Part shown: piece by piece, positions 8,796 to 17,272 of the stretch
How the letters are laid out: every line of letters begins with the position of its first letter
How positions within the stretch are numbered: position 1 is the first letter of the stretch
Origin: Zygnema cylindricum
Lineage: Eukaryota; Streptophyta; Zygnematophyceae; Zygnematales; Zygnemataceae
Reading direction: 5' to 3'
NCBI GenBank assembly: GCA_037447655.1
Contig: JBBHKE010000728.1
Span: forward strand, 1 to 24,905
Length of the DNA stretch: 24,905 bases
Notes under the pieces: generated by a model
What the model saw: only the letters and a program-made list of their open reading frames with translations
Databases searched by the model: none
What the model was told of the DNA's origin: nothing
Translations under genes and position numbers: made by a program

Positions 8796-8990
8796 GTGAA
8801 AATTGCCTACAAAAACGTTTGTTAACTGAAGCAAGAGGAGTTGAAGGAAGATATGGACACATAGAAGCAGAAACTAGAAATAAGGTGGCAGTAAAAATTG
8901 GTGAACTAGGAGAAGAACAAAGAAAAAATGTTCAGAAAATCGGAGTGAGAAAAGAAGTTTGTGGGAGTGAAAAATGTAATAGAAATGCAA
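8412..8990 (+). repeat. about 288-bp coding tandem duplication in Gag extension
   Basis: Residues from about 300 (codon at 8412) and from about 396 (codon at 8700) align: VK[ED]E, EKD, SV, SD, VS, then E-R-G, EG, Y, EAE, and finally KK/QK-x-G-[IV]-R-[NK]-EV. The copies are old, with about one third of positions alike by eye, much more diverged than the 35-bp duplication within the second copy. Confidence 0.55.
8749..8818 (+). repeat. 35-bp tandem duplication that shifts the Gag frame
   Basis: Two identical 35-bp units, 8749-8783 and 8784-8818 (each begins ACAAATCTGTGAG and ends CAAAAACGT). Unit 1 is read KSVSENCLQKR in the gag frame and unit 2 gives the same peptide in the next frame. Since 35 is not a multiple of three, the duplication ends the upstream frame shortly afterwards and puts the downstream frame out of register. 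Confidence 0.95.
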
Positions 8991-9298
8991 AAGTTAGAAA
9001 TATAGGAAAGGAAAATAGCAAAGAAAAAGTGCAACTGAAAAGTAGAAGAATCAAAATTAAAATTAATCAGATAAATGAAGTTGATGGAAGTAGCAAATCT
9101 ATGGAGAAAAACATAAAGGTGAAACAGAAAACTAGTATTTGTGACTTTAAACGAGTAGAAAATTGTGACAGAAATGTAAAATTTCAAACAAGACAAAAGA
9201 TCATGAAGAAAACAAAAAGAAGATGTAATACTAAAAGGATCAAGGGTAAGAGAAAACATGCTCAGAAAGTGATCAAGAAAAGAGAGCGGGAGAAATGA
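8768..9298 (+). CDS. displaced C-terminal Gag extension, Lys/Glu-rich
   Basis: An open frame to TGA 9296-9298. Its natural frame is the continuation of Gag: the peptide KSVSENCLQKR at its beginning repeats the last coded peptide before the duplication, so the ancestral protein probably ran uninterrupted. It is strongly charged (Lys, Arg, Glu, Asn) and ends KKREREK, with no protease, integrase or RT motif. Part of it repeats an upstream segment: VKDEREKDTISVTLSD to about GVRKEVCG aligns with residues 300 onward of Gag (VKEEVTEKDLVSVPFSD), giving an approximately 96-residue unit duplicated in tandem. A separate product starting at ATG 8768 is possible but less likely. Nucleic-acid binding is an inference from charge only. 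Confidence 0.6.
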   Translation: MPTKTYKSVSENCLQKRLLTEARGVEGRYGHIEAETRNKVAVKIGELGEEQRKNVQKIGVRKEVCGSEKCNRNAKVRNIGKENSKEKVQLKSRRIKIKINQINEVDGSSKSMEKNIKVKQKTSICDFKRVENCDRNVKFQTRQKIMKKTKRRCNTKRIKGKRKHAQKVIKKREREK

Positions 9299-9531
9299 TT
9301 TTCTGGAGGATATTTTTGAAGAATGTGAATTTAGAGAAATCTTAGTTTTGGAAAAACTTATATTACAGGCATGTCTTATAAAGACAACTTCGTTTGACAT
9401 TCGATTTGTTTTTGGTTGGACTTTAGATTTGTATTCTTCCTTGTTGAGTTAGTTGAAAAGAAACAAAAAGATTTATTTATGTATTCTTGAAGACGAAAGA
9501 GGTGGTGGAAACAATGACTTGTTCAGGAAGG

Positions 9532-9609
9532 AAAATTTCGGGAGACATGGCAGAGAGCAGCGAAGGAAGAAAAATTTCGGGAGACATGGCAGAGCGCAGC
9601 GAAAACAGT
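9532..9609 (+). repeat. 39-bp tandem duplication
   Basis: Two units, 9532-9570 and 9571-9609, each beginning AAAATTTCGGGAGACATGGC and continuing with AGAG(A/C)GCAGCGAA. Near identical. Confidence 0.88.
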
Positions 9610-10091
9610 GGAGAATCATCAGAAAAAGTTCGCGTCGCAAACAGCGACTCAGCATAACGGCGCAGCGAAAGGAGTGGTGACATATGACACTTACATGCTG
9701 ATTATTTTATTCCAGGTGCAGGCAACTAAATATTCAAGGGTTATGCATTTTTGGCGTAAGAAGAGCTATTACAAGACACTTTTTGCAAGAAGGCAGCAAG
9801 CAACTGGGAATTGGCAAAGGGCAGCTTGGCAATGGCGACGTCGGCAAAGCACTGGTGATGTGTTGTTTTTGCTAAATTTATTGTATGATGAACAGTGGAG
9901 GTTGATACAGAATTTTGAATATTTAAATATTTTTTTTATTCCTTTGTTTATCCATTAGAGTGGAAACATTTGCGTACAACATGGATTAATGAGTCCAAAG
10001 CTTTAAGGGAGTGTAGAATTTGAAAGCTTTAGTCTCAGTAGATGAGGCTATGAGGAGGAAGTTAAAGGTGAAAAAGAGCAGCAGTTAGGAC

Positions 10092-10207
10092 TGCGATGTC
10101 AAACTAGCGCAACATAGCAGCATAGCAGTACACGCTGCACTTTGTATTCATAATGCGTTGCGATGTCAAACTAGCGCAGCGTAGCAACATAGTAGTACAC
10201 GTTGCAT
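10092..10207 (+). repeat. 67-bp tandem duplication before the polypurine tract
   Basis: Units begin at 10092 and 10159 with TGCGATGTCAAACTAGCGCA and share TAGTACACG or CAGTACACG further on. They lie about 40-150 bp upstream of the PPT. Confidence 0.85.
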
Positions 10208-10237
10208 ATTTTTTTGAGTGCACGAAACTAAATTTTC

Positions 10238-10244
10238 GGGGGAG
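10238..10244 (+). promoter_or_regulatory. polypurine tract of element A
   Basis: GGGGGAG lies directly against the TG of the 3' LTR, the expected plus-strand primer site. Confidence 0.85.
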
Positions 10245-11197
10245 TGTTGTTTGGAAAAGTCAATTTCGTGCGTAACTGCTGATTGGATTTAATATGGAGG
10301 TTTGAATATATTCACGGATTGGGGGAGCAAAGGAATTGATAATTAAAGTTACGTAAAAGACCTATTGAGTGGTGTGAACAAGCAATGACAAATGGGCGGC
10401 GGATCGCGAAGCGATCCGATGTAAAATAAACGGAATGTTGAAATAGGCGCCGCCGGTACGGAGCAGGTGCGACGCAGTTAAGTCAACGCAGTTGCGGCTA
10501 TTTTTATGATCCGTACGGAAAGCGCAGCCAGCGCAACTACGGATAATATGAATAGGATAGATTTCAAGTAATGATGATTAAACGATAGTGGTAGCTTAGT
10601 GGTTGCTTAGTGGTAGCTTAGTTTCGGACATACGAGGAGTACGATGTAAACATTCTGTACAACAGAGGTTTTTCCTTTTGACTAGTTAGGTTATTAGAGT
10701 AGATACAGTACGGCTTGTATGCCTCCGTACTCTGAGTATAACTTGCAGGACTTAGATTATTTTATGTATCGCAGTCAAGTTAATCAAAGTAATGGCAGAT
10801 TGTTTTCTGCATCTTTGACCTATTGGTGTGATCACTCTGATTGGTGCTTTCATGTGAAACTCTGTGGAGTTGTTCTATGATATAGAATATATATGTGTAT
10901 GAAGTTTCATTGTATTCCAATATCTCTGTAAGATTCTGTGAACATTCTAAGGGGTTAGTTTGTGAAGCTGTCAGCTATTTTTGGGAAACTCTGGAGCTTA
11001 TATCTTCTAGATGCCTTGGTGGATTTGGCTGTAACTTTGGGAGTTTACAGTGTATATGGTATATTGCATATAGGTGAAGTTTGAGATCACTTTGTTTATT
11101 GTGGAGTAATCTATGTCATCTGAAACACAACTGTTTTTGAGGTAGACTGTGGGTGTTTCCGTGAGTAATCTATGGCTGAAATAAGCTATGGACAACA
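10245..11197 (+). repeat. 3' LTR of element A
   Basis: 953 bp, starts TGTTGTTTGG and ends GGACAACA, the same length as the 5' LTR with about 33 substitutions and no indels. It carries the same hairpin (10400-10418), the 11-bp array and the MAEISYGQQ start (ATG at 11172); in this copy the frame runs out of the element into flanking DNA. Confidence 0.95.
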
Positions 11198-11202
11198 ATC
11201 GC
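11198..11202 (+). repeat. target-site duplication of element A (right)
   Basis: ATCGC, matching 6583-6587. Confidence 0.93.
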
Positions 11203-11480
11203 GTCACATTATGCCACGTTGTCGTGTTTTCAAAATCCATACAGTACCGTGTAGAACCATTATTTCAGTGATGGCGTCAAATAACACGTTCGTACATAAT
11301 AGGTACAGTACTATCGCATTATACATGGTACTATACAAAAACGAAAGGCTCTTGGCAACTAAAGGGCAAAGCACCAGGTCGCCCGCGACTATTATTATAT
11401 TATCGGTCAAATCCGACAAAAGATAAGGATCTCTTAGTGACCAATACCGTCGCCTTACCACGCTGAAGCCAAACATTTAG
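11198..11480 (+). repeat. third copy of the 144-bp repeat family, right part
   Basis: CGCGTCACATTATGCCACGT and GTTGTCGTGTTTTCAA parallel 2176-2215, and GATGGCGTCA, ACGTTCGTACATA, GTACTATC and TACATGGTA parallel 2460-2525. No MITE is present at the site occupied in copy 2. Element A cut this copy at its ATCGC. The minus-strand frame over it is a by-product. Confidence 0.65.
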
Positions 11481-11491
11481 GTTTAAACATT

Positions 11492-11670
11492 TATGCATAC
11501 GTTGTGGTTTGACCTTCTAACTTGGTGCATTCTAAATTTAAAATTACAATTTGTCTTGCAAGCCTATCGTTATCTTTTAGACTCAAAGCCATACCACACA
11601 AGGGCCTTCTGCCATGGTCGCTCGTAATGCCAATAAAGAATGAAAATGGTTGCCGTTGTCGCATGTTAAA
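11492..11670 (-). pseudogene. decayed coding fragment, unrecognised (piece 5)
   Basis: Minus-strand reading gives the protein-like segments YWHYERPWQKALVWYGFES (about 11580-11637) and, after a frame change, RLARQIVILNLECTKLEGQ (about 11500-11567). The two are in different frames with stops around them. They follow pieces 1-4 of the same unrecognised locus on the same strand. No family is recognised, and the link between pieces is inferred from order and strand only. Confidence 0.35.
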
Positions 11671-11783
11671 GTTTTATTTTGCGTGTCGTGTCATTAAAAG
11701 AAATACCCCCAAACAATTTAAAATGATAGGACCAAAAAAAACCATCTACTTACGATTAAGTCAAATATCTGCTAACGACTATT

Positions 11784-11960
11784 CTAACATCCCCACCAAT
11801 TGCGAGATTTGCCATTTGGAGAGGTAACACGTAATAGTTCGTCGACCTCCCACCACTTAAGGAGATAACAACAAATTAGTTCTTTGTCATCACTTAAACT
11901 TTGAGAGACTTGCAAAGGATAGTATGTCATCCCTTCGACCACTTGGAAAGCTCGAAATGA
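11784..11960 (-). pseudogene. decayed coding fragment, unrecognised (piece 4)
   Basis: A minus-strand frame open for about 58 codons reads SFRAFQVVEGMTYYPLQVSQ and ends in NGKSRNWWGC before TAG at 11784. It begins only a few bases from the end of piece 3 in another frame, so a single ancestral coding region with a frame shift is likely. Family not recognised. Confidence 0.4.
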
Positions 11961-11968
11961 TTATTTAC

Positions 11969-12150
11969 TTATATTTTCACCTTCAAGAGTTGCACGCTTA
12001 TCGAGCGTCCTTTAAAATTTAAGAATTTATATTTTTTTGTGATCTTAAACTCTTCCACTGACATCGGCTGTGATAGTAATACATTGTTATACCTATCTTC
12101 GCACTCAAAATACCTTATACACCGTACCTTCCGATTGTACGGTTTAGTGG
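11969..12150 (-). pseudogene. decayed coding fragment cut by element X (piece 3)
   Basis: The minus-strand frame from the X target site reads KPYNRKVRCIRYFECEDRYN and continues, without a stop, to LLKVKI and TAA at 11969. It looks protein-coding (Cys, Tyr, Phe, mixed charge). Together with 19516-19604 on the other side of X it seems to be part of one locus that X split. The frame appears fused to the first residues coded by the X LTR, but that fusion is accidental. No domain is recognised. Confidence 0.4.
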
Positions 12151-12155
12151 AGTTT
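12151..12155 (+). repeat. target-site duplication of element X (left)
   Basis: AGTTT, equal to 19511-19515 beyond the other outer LTR. It abuts a T run, so the exact border could be off by a base or two. Confidence 0.8.
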
Positions 12156-12773
12156 TTTTGAAGGTCATGGGCATTCTGACTTGGCTGTGATCCACTCCCA
12201 CTACGAGTCACGCTTGCACCAGCGGGAACATAGCCATTAGTAGACATGACAGTAGAAGCAAACCGAAAGAGAAATACCTAGTAGACTATATCTATATTGT
12301 AAGATATGTATGTTCAAACGAGAGAGGTCTTTCAACCAAACAAACATATACCAAAGCCAGATCAAGGACAATAGAACAGAATACACCTTAAAGTGCACTT
12401 AGTGCTCTCATTTCCTTAACTCTGTGTAGAATGTACATTCTGTATTTCAGTGATCAATCCTAATTGAACTAAATACTCAAAAGATGTAGAAAACATCTAA
12501 AACGTATGTATAGGTTCACCAAAATATCTATTGACAAAAATCAAAGTACTTGGACCAAAATTGTCTAGTAATAATATATGGACCCTAAAAATCCGGGAGT
12601 CACATCTATATTCATTAATCGTCGTACACACTAATTTACTCAAAGATAACTACTAGAGTAGATACTAAAAAAATCCACACCAAATATAACTAATATTGAA
12701 TAGTTGGTGGTAAAAATGTATTCTAAGTCCTAGACTCAAATTCCTAAGACTTACTAAAGCTTACTTTTCAATA
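12156..12773 (-). repeat. 3' LTR of element X
   Basis: 618 bp. Read in element direction it starts TATTGAAAAG and ends CAA(C/A)A-like, where the terminal CAACA has one substitution. It shares long identical blocks with the 5' LTR at 18887-19510. It also encodes the LTR-borne Gag start (ATG at 12247) MSTNGYVPAG up to the LTR end. Confidence 0.88.
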
Positions 12774-12781
12774 GTCCCTTT
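12774..12781 (-). promoter_or_regulatory. polypurine tract of element X
   Basis: AAAGGGAC (minus strand) stands directly before the TATTG start of the 3' LTR. Purine-rich but short, and ending in C, so weaker than that of element A. Confidence 0.5.
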
Positions 12782-12795
12782 AAGCTTTAGAAGAC

Positions 12796-15203
12796 TTACT
12801 CACTAAGACCACATGCCTTTCTGCAGGACTCTAACTTAGGAGATGGAAGGGTTTTTGTCAACATGTCCGCAACCGTTTTCTCATCAGGCAAATAACAAAG
12901 TTTCACCACTTTTGCAAATACTTTTTCTCGTACCAAATATAGGCGAATGTCCATATGCTTACTCTTAAAATGGTGACTTGGATTTGTAGCCATATAAATG
13001 GCTGCTTGATTGTTGCACCACATTATTTGTGTTACGTGTTGTGTAAACCCCAATTCTTGAAAAAATGCCTTAATCTAAAACAGCTCTTTTAAGGCTGTAC
13101 TCGCAGCCATGTATTCGGCTTCCATAGTAGATTGAGCCATGACCTTTTGAAGTTTACTACTCCAACTACAAGTTCCACTTCCAATCTGAATGACATACCC
13201 AGTTGTAGACTTCCTACTAGGCACATCACCATAGCTAGCATCACTCCAAGTATTAATGCTCAACCTTGTCCCCTCACAAAGTTTTCAAAGATTTCTAGTC
13301 CCAACAAGATACCTTAAGACCCTTTTTGCTGCGTCCCAGTCTCTCTTTCGTGGATTTTGCAGACTTCTGCTCAACACACCAACAACTGCAGCTTTATCGA
13401 GCCTAGTGCAATTCATGAAGTAAATCAGAATTCGTACTACTTGTCTATAGTGTACTTAGGACATATATTTTTGCTCTTCTGCACTGAGTTCCTCATCTAT
13501 TATGACTCCAAACTCATGCTCCATTCTTTCAAGTTTTTGCTTATACTCCATAGGAGTTGCACAACCTTTGGCATCAACCAAGCCAAATTTTTCCAACATG
13601 TGTCATATCGCTTCTTTTTGAGTTAGCCTAATGATTATCTTTTCTCTATCTCTTTCAACTTGTATCCCAAGGATATATTTTGCATCACCCAAATCTTTCA
13701 TCTCAAATTGTGAATTAAGAGCATGTTTTACTCTAGCAATTCATTCTTTGTTCCTACTAATTAGCAACAAATCATCAACATACACAACAATGACTATCAC
13801 CACATCAAGTTTATCACCACACATCACATGTACCGAATGTTTTGAGCTTATTCTTGTAAATCCTAATCCTGTCAAGAACTTATCTAACTTTCGGTTCCAT
13901 TGCCTAGGGGACTGTTTTAGGCCATACAAAGATTTTAAAAGTCTGCACACAAGATTTTTTTTTCCTGCTTCCTCAAAACCCTCAAGCTGCTTCATATAAA
14001 TGACCTCATCTAAATCACCATGCAAAAAGGCATTTTTTACGTCCATTTGATGGATGTCAAAATTCTTTATGGCAGCTAATGTAAGTAAGATGCAGACAGA
14101 TGGAAACCTTACAACCGGTGAAAATGTTTTTTCATAATCTATCCCCTCATTTTGATTATATCCCTTAGCAACCAAACGAGCCTTATACCTGTCTATGATA
14201 TTATCTAGGTTCAATTTTAATATAAACACCCATTTACTTCCAATAGCCTTTCTTCCAGGAATAAGTTCCACCAGATCCCATGTTTGGGCCTCCATGATGG
14301 ACTTCATTTCTTCATTAACCGCTTCCACCCAATGTTCCCTTTCATTACTGGAAAAAGCTTCTGTCAAGGTTAGAGGCTCTTCTATGTGTGCTGAGTGAGC
14401 AAAGGCTGTTTTTTCTCCTGTGAGTCGCGCACTTCGCCTAACTCCACCTGAAAATTCTGTTGCTGGTATTGATGGTTTGGTCCTCCTCCTTGATACATGT
14501 GATTCTTCTTGTGATTCAGTTTCGGCTAAAGGTAGAGGAGAGTCTGCAACTCTTTCGAACATAATACTTTTTGTTTCTGGTGGAGAAGATGAATTCAAGT
14601 CACTTTGAGCTAATTTAGATGCATTTTCTATGTTTTTCTTGAAAAACATGGGATTTTCTTCTAAAACGATATAATCAACACTTCGATCTTTCTTTTCATC
14701 ATTACGTTGACTAAATACATCTATTCGTTTTCCCTCATCTTTCACTATGATGTTTTTGGCTACCACAACTCTATTTCTCTTTATGTCATATACTTTATAA
14801 CCCTTGGCATTGATCATCATACCCTAAAAATATACCTGGTATGCCTTTTGGCTCTAATTTCCATTTTTGTGGATCATTATCTAGCAAGAATATCTTACTT
14901 CCAAAAACTTTGAAGTGACTTACATCTGGTTTTTCTCCTGTCCACATTTCGTAAGGTGTTTTATCTTTTACTCCCCTTGTTTCTAGACTGTTTCTCACAT
15001 AAGCTGCACAATTCATAGCCTCTACCCAAAATTTGAAATCTATGTCCATATCAACCATCATTGTCCTTGCACACTCTGATATGGTCCTATTCATCCTCTC
15101 TGAAACACCGTTTTGTTCCGAAGAATAAAGTTAGCTGTCGTGAGATACTATGCAATTTTAGGAATTTTGCAAACTCATTAGAAATGTACTCCCCTCCATT
15201 TTT
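12796..15203 (-). pseudogene. pol: distal pol of element X: integrase core, RT, RNase H
   Basis: The first part (to about 14795) has NGGEYISNEFAKFL and FWVEAMNCAAYVRN, the distal integrase core including the catalytic Glu. A one-base frame change near 14810 leads to the reverse transcriptase frame (13741-14820), with KWVF, MDVKNAFLHGDL (from residue 259) and the catalytic YVDD (347-350). A TGA at 13741 and another near 13600 interrupt it. RNase H follows with SDASYG, MEAEYMAAS and WCNNQAA, the last usually WCDN, so an Asp is lost. The end is ADMLTKTLP and TAA/TGA near 12796. The enzyme set would copy RNA into DNA and insert it. At least one frame shift and several stops make it inactive. Confidence 0.9.
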
Positions 15204-15206
15204 TGA
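15196..15206 (-). other. deletion junction between element Y and element X
   Basis: On the minus strand, GATGGTAAATCA from the GAG-pre region runs directly into AAAATGGAGGGGAGTAC of the integrase NGGEY motif. X at about 17500 keeps the normal continuation (NQNMVEGVK), so about 60-100 codons of integrase are missing here, including both catalytic Asp. A few bases (AAAATGG-like) could belong to either side, as expected for end joining. Confidence 0.7.
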
Positions 15207-16735
15207 TTTACCATCTTTTCTAACCTATCATAATTCACATGTCCTAAACATTTATGCCATAAATCACAAGCACTGATTACACTTGAGTACATAACATCAT
15301 TGTCATTATCATTTGCAAGACTCTACCGATACAAATTGTTTCCTCTAGCAAATCCCTCTGCAGCTATTTTCCCATTCTTACTCACTATTTTTTTTCCATT
15401 CTCAGATATTGTTGTAAAACCTTTCTTTTCGACCATTGACGTAGAGAAAAAGTTTGTTTTAAAAGCTGGGACATGCAACACCTGTTCCAAGACCGTTTTC
15501 ACATGTTTTTCCTCTACGTTCAACATAAGTGACACCCTCCCCTTTACTTTTGACTCAACAAAGGTATCATCACTGAAATAAAATTTGATGGATGAAATGG
15601 ATTGAATACTCTCAAATAAACGGCGATTGCGGCACATGTGGGCAGATGCACCAGAGTCCATTATCCATTCGTCGTCCTCCACGCCTTCCGTTGCTTGTGC
15701 CATCGCAAAGTATTTCTTTTCACTGTTGTCGAAAAAGTTGCTTACATCCTCCTCCTTAAGTTCGTTGAAAAGAGCAGTCGGTCGTCCACTTGATTGAGAA
15801 GGAGCCCGACTTACATCCCATCCAGAGCGAAAATTTCTTGTGGCTTTCGCTCTCTTGTAGGCATGACACATTCTGAACACCTGCCCTTTTTCATCACAGT
15901 AATAGCAAGTTAAAGGTGACCTTCTAGGACCACTACCTCTACCACTGCCACTACCTATCTTAGACTGTGAAAACTATCTTAGAGTCTGAAAACTAGTTAG
16001 CTAGTGCCTAAACACACTTACTACTACCTCTTTGTGAAATCTGGTTAGCTTCTTCTCTCAAAATAAGTTCAATTGCTAATTTTATGTTCCATTGACGTTG
16101 TGGAAGAGCCTTAAGCCTCTCCATGGCTCCCTTATACTCATTAGGTTAAGTTCTCATCAATAACATAGCCTGCTGAGGTGGTGAAAAGTCCCCACTTGCA
16201 CTTGTACTCTGAACGAACAACCTTTTCATAGCATGGCAATAATCTGACATACTACCTCCAGAATATCTAAATTCAAAGATTTTTGTTGCTATATTAGTCT
16301 GAACAATGACATCAAGCTGAACATACATAGCATGTACACTAAACCAAATTTGAGAAGCCTTTTTCATATAAAAGTAAAACATTACCAACTCCTTTGTCAT
16401 AGACTGCTTCTAGACATTGAGGCAGTGAAGATTCTTTTTTCTCCAATCCGGTGCAGTCTCATCAGCAGTCCCATCCACAATGGATGACAAGTCCCTCTCT
16501 TCAAAATGAAGCTCATCATATTATCCCAGTACAAGTAGTCCGATGCATCAAAGATAGGCAATTTGGGCGGTGGGCCCATAACCTATTGTAGGTCATGGGC
16601 ATTTAGACTCGGCTGTGATCCACTCCCAGTAGGAGTCACACTTGCACGGGCTGGGATATTCGTCCCTGGAGGAGCAGGTGGAGCACTAGGGCTGATATGA
16701 GCACTTGCAACAGGAGCTAAGCCATTATCAAACAT
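15204..16735 (-). pseudogene. gag-pro: gag-protease of nested element Y, fused by deletion to X pol
   Basis: The frame opens in the Y LTR (ATG 16733-16735), reads a Pro/Ala-rich leader and hits TAG at the LTR/PBS border; the PBS ATG (16577-16579) then starts MGPPPKLPIFDASDY. A frame change near 16495 and a stop at 16146 break Gag. The zinc knuckle, about 15890, is CYYCDEKGQVFRMC, with the ligand His replaced by Gln. The protease frame 15323-15880 carries WIMDSGASAHMC, the catalytic Asp motif, and is otherwise open. The GAG-pre segment follows to DRLEKMVNQ, which is joined out of frame to X's NGGEY near 15200. Nonfunctional. Confidence 0.85.
16571..16583 (-). promoter_or_regulatory. primer-binding site of element Y
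   Basis: GGTTATGGGCCCA on the minus strand, an exact complement of the initiator-Met tRNA anticodon arm, directly after the LTR. Contains the in-frame ATG 16577-16579. Confidence 0.85.
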
Positions 16736-17272
16736 GTTAGCGGAAGCAAACCCAAAGAGGAATACCTATCAGACTAGATCAATACTGTAAGATATATAAT
16801 TACAAATGAAAGAGGTCTTTCAACCAAGCAAACATGTAATACAAGCAGATCAAAGACAATAAAGCACAAAACACCTTAAATTGCACTTAGTGCTCTCAAT
16901 TCCGTATACTTTGTGTAGAATGTACATTATGTGTCAAACTGATCATTCGTAATTAAACTAAATACTCTAAAGATCCTCAAAAGATCTAAAACATATGTAC
17001 ACGGTTCACTAGACAACCTACTGACAAAAATCTAAGTGTTTGGACCAAAATTGTCCACTAACAAAAACTATACCCTAAAAATCCGGGTGATTCTTATCAC
17101 GTCCACATTCATTGGCGGCCCCACACACTATTCTACTTAAAGATAACTATTCGTGTAGATATTACAAAAAAATCTACACTAAACTTGTTCAATATTGAAC
17201 AGTTGGTATTCCAAAATTATTCTAAGTCATAGACTCAAATTTCTAAGACTTACTAAAGTTTACTTTTCAATA
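16584..17272 (-). repeat. 5' LTR of nested element Y
   Basis: 689 bp; in element direction it starts TATTGAAAAG and ends CAATA. It is related to the X LTRs but clearly more diverged, with about 65 bp extra near its 3' end (about 16650-16715) that keeps the gag leader in frame and adds Pro/Ala-rich residues (PSAPPAPPG). No partner LTR survives, and the base pairs CTTAC at 17273-17277 cannot be tested as a target duplication. Confidence 0.8.

Larger units (their letters stand above)
9299..10237 (+). other. element A 3' internal region, no convincing gene
   Basis: Where pol would be in an autonomous element, there are only short frames (9453-9680 and 9608-9958) without domains. The stretch holds a 39-bp tandem pair (9532-9609) and a 67-bp tandem pair (10092 and 10159). 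It may hold structural RNA signals or captured sequence; I cannot say which. Confidence 0.55.
6588..11197 (+). mobile_element. element A: complete non-autonomous Gag-only copia-type LTR retrotransposon
   Basis: A 4610-bp element with two 953-bp LTRs (6588-7540 and 10245-11197), a 5-bp target duplication ATCGC, a primer-binding site (7541-7553) and a polypurine tract (10238-10244). A hand comparison of the LTRs gives about 33 substitutions and no indels, roughly 3.5 percent divergence. The inside codes for Gag with a zinc knuckle, then a long charged extension, then about 950 bp without a convincing gene. No aspartic protease DSGA, integrase or RT motif occurs, so replication would need enzymes supplied in trans. 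This layout matches the class called TR-GAG (terminal-repeat elements with only gag). Solo LTR D at 19610-20819 belongs to the same family. Confidence 0.93.

Noticed and set aside
8906-9400. 164-codon minus-strand frame within element A
   Set aside because: It is the antisense of the Lys/Glu-rich Gag extension; Phe/Ser/Leu-rich composition is what antisense of AAR/GAR codons gives.
9453-9958. Two short plus-strand frames in the 3' interior of element A
   Set aside because: One is built on the 39-bp tandem duplication and neither has a domain or a conserved counterpart to compare with.
13132-15581. Plus-strand frames over the X pol region
   Set aside because: Antisense of integrase, RT and RNase H, which carry recognisable catalytic motifs on the minus strand.
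12156-17272. Y as a complete element with 3' LTR at 12156-12773
   Set aside because: The TSD AGTTT and LTR similarity pair 12156-12773 with 18887-19510, not with the inner LTR, whose flank is CTTAC.
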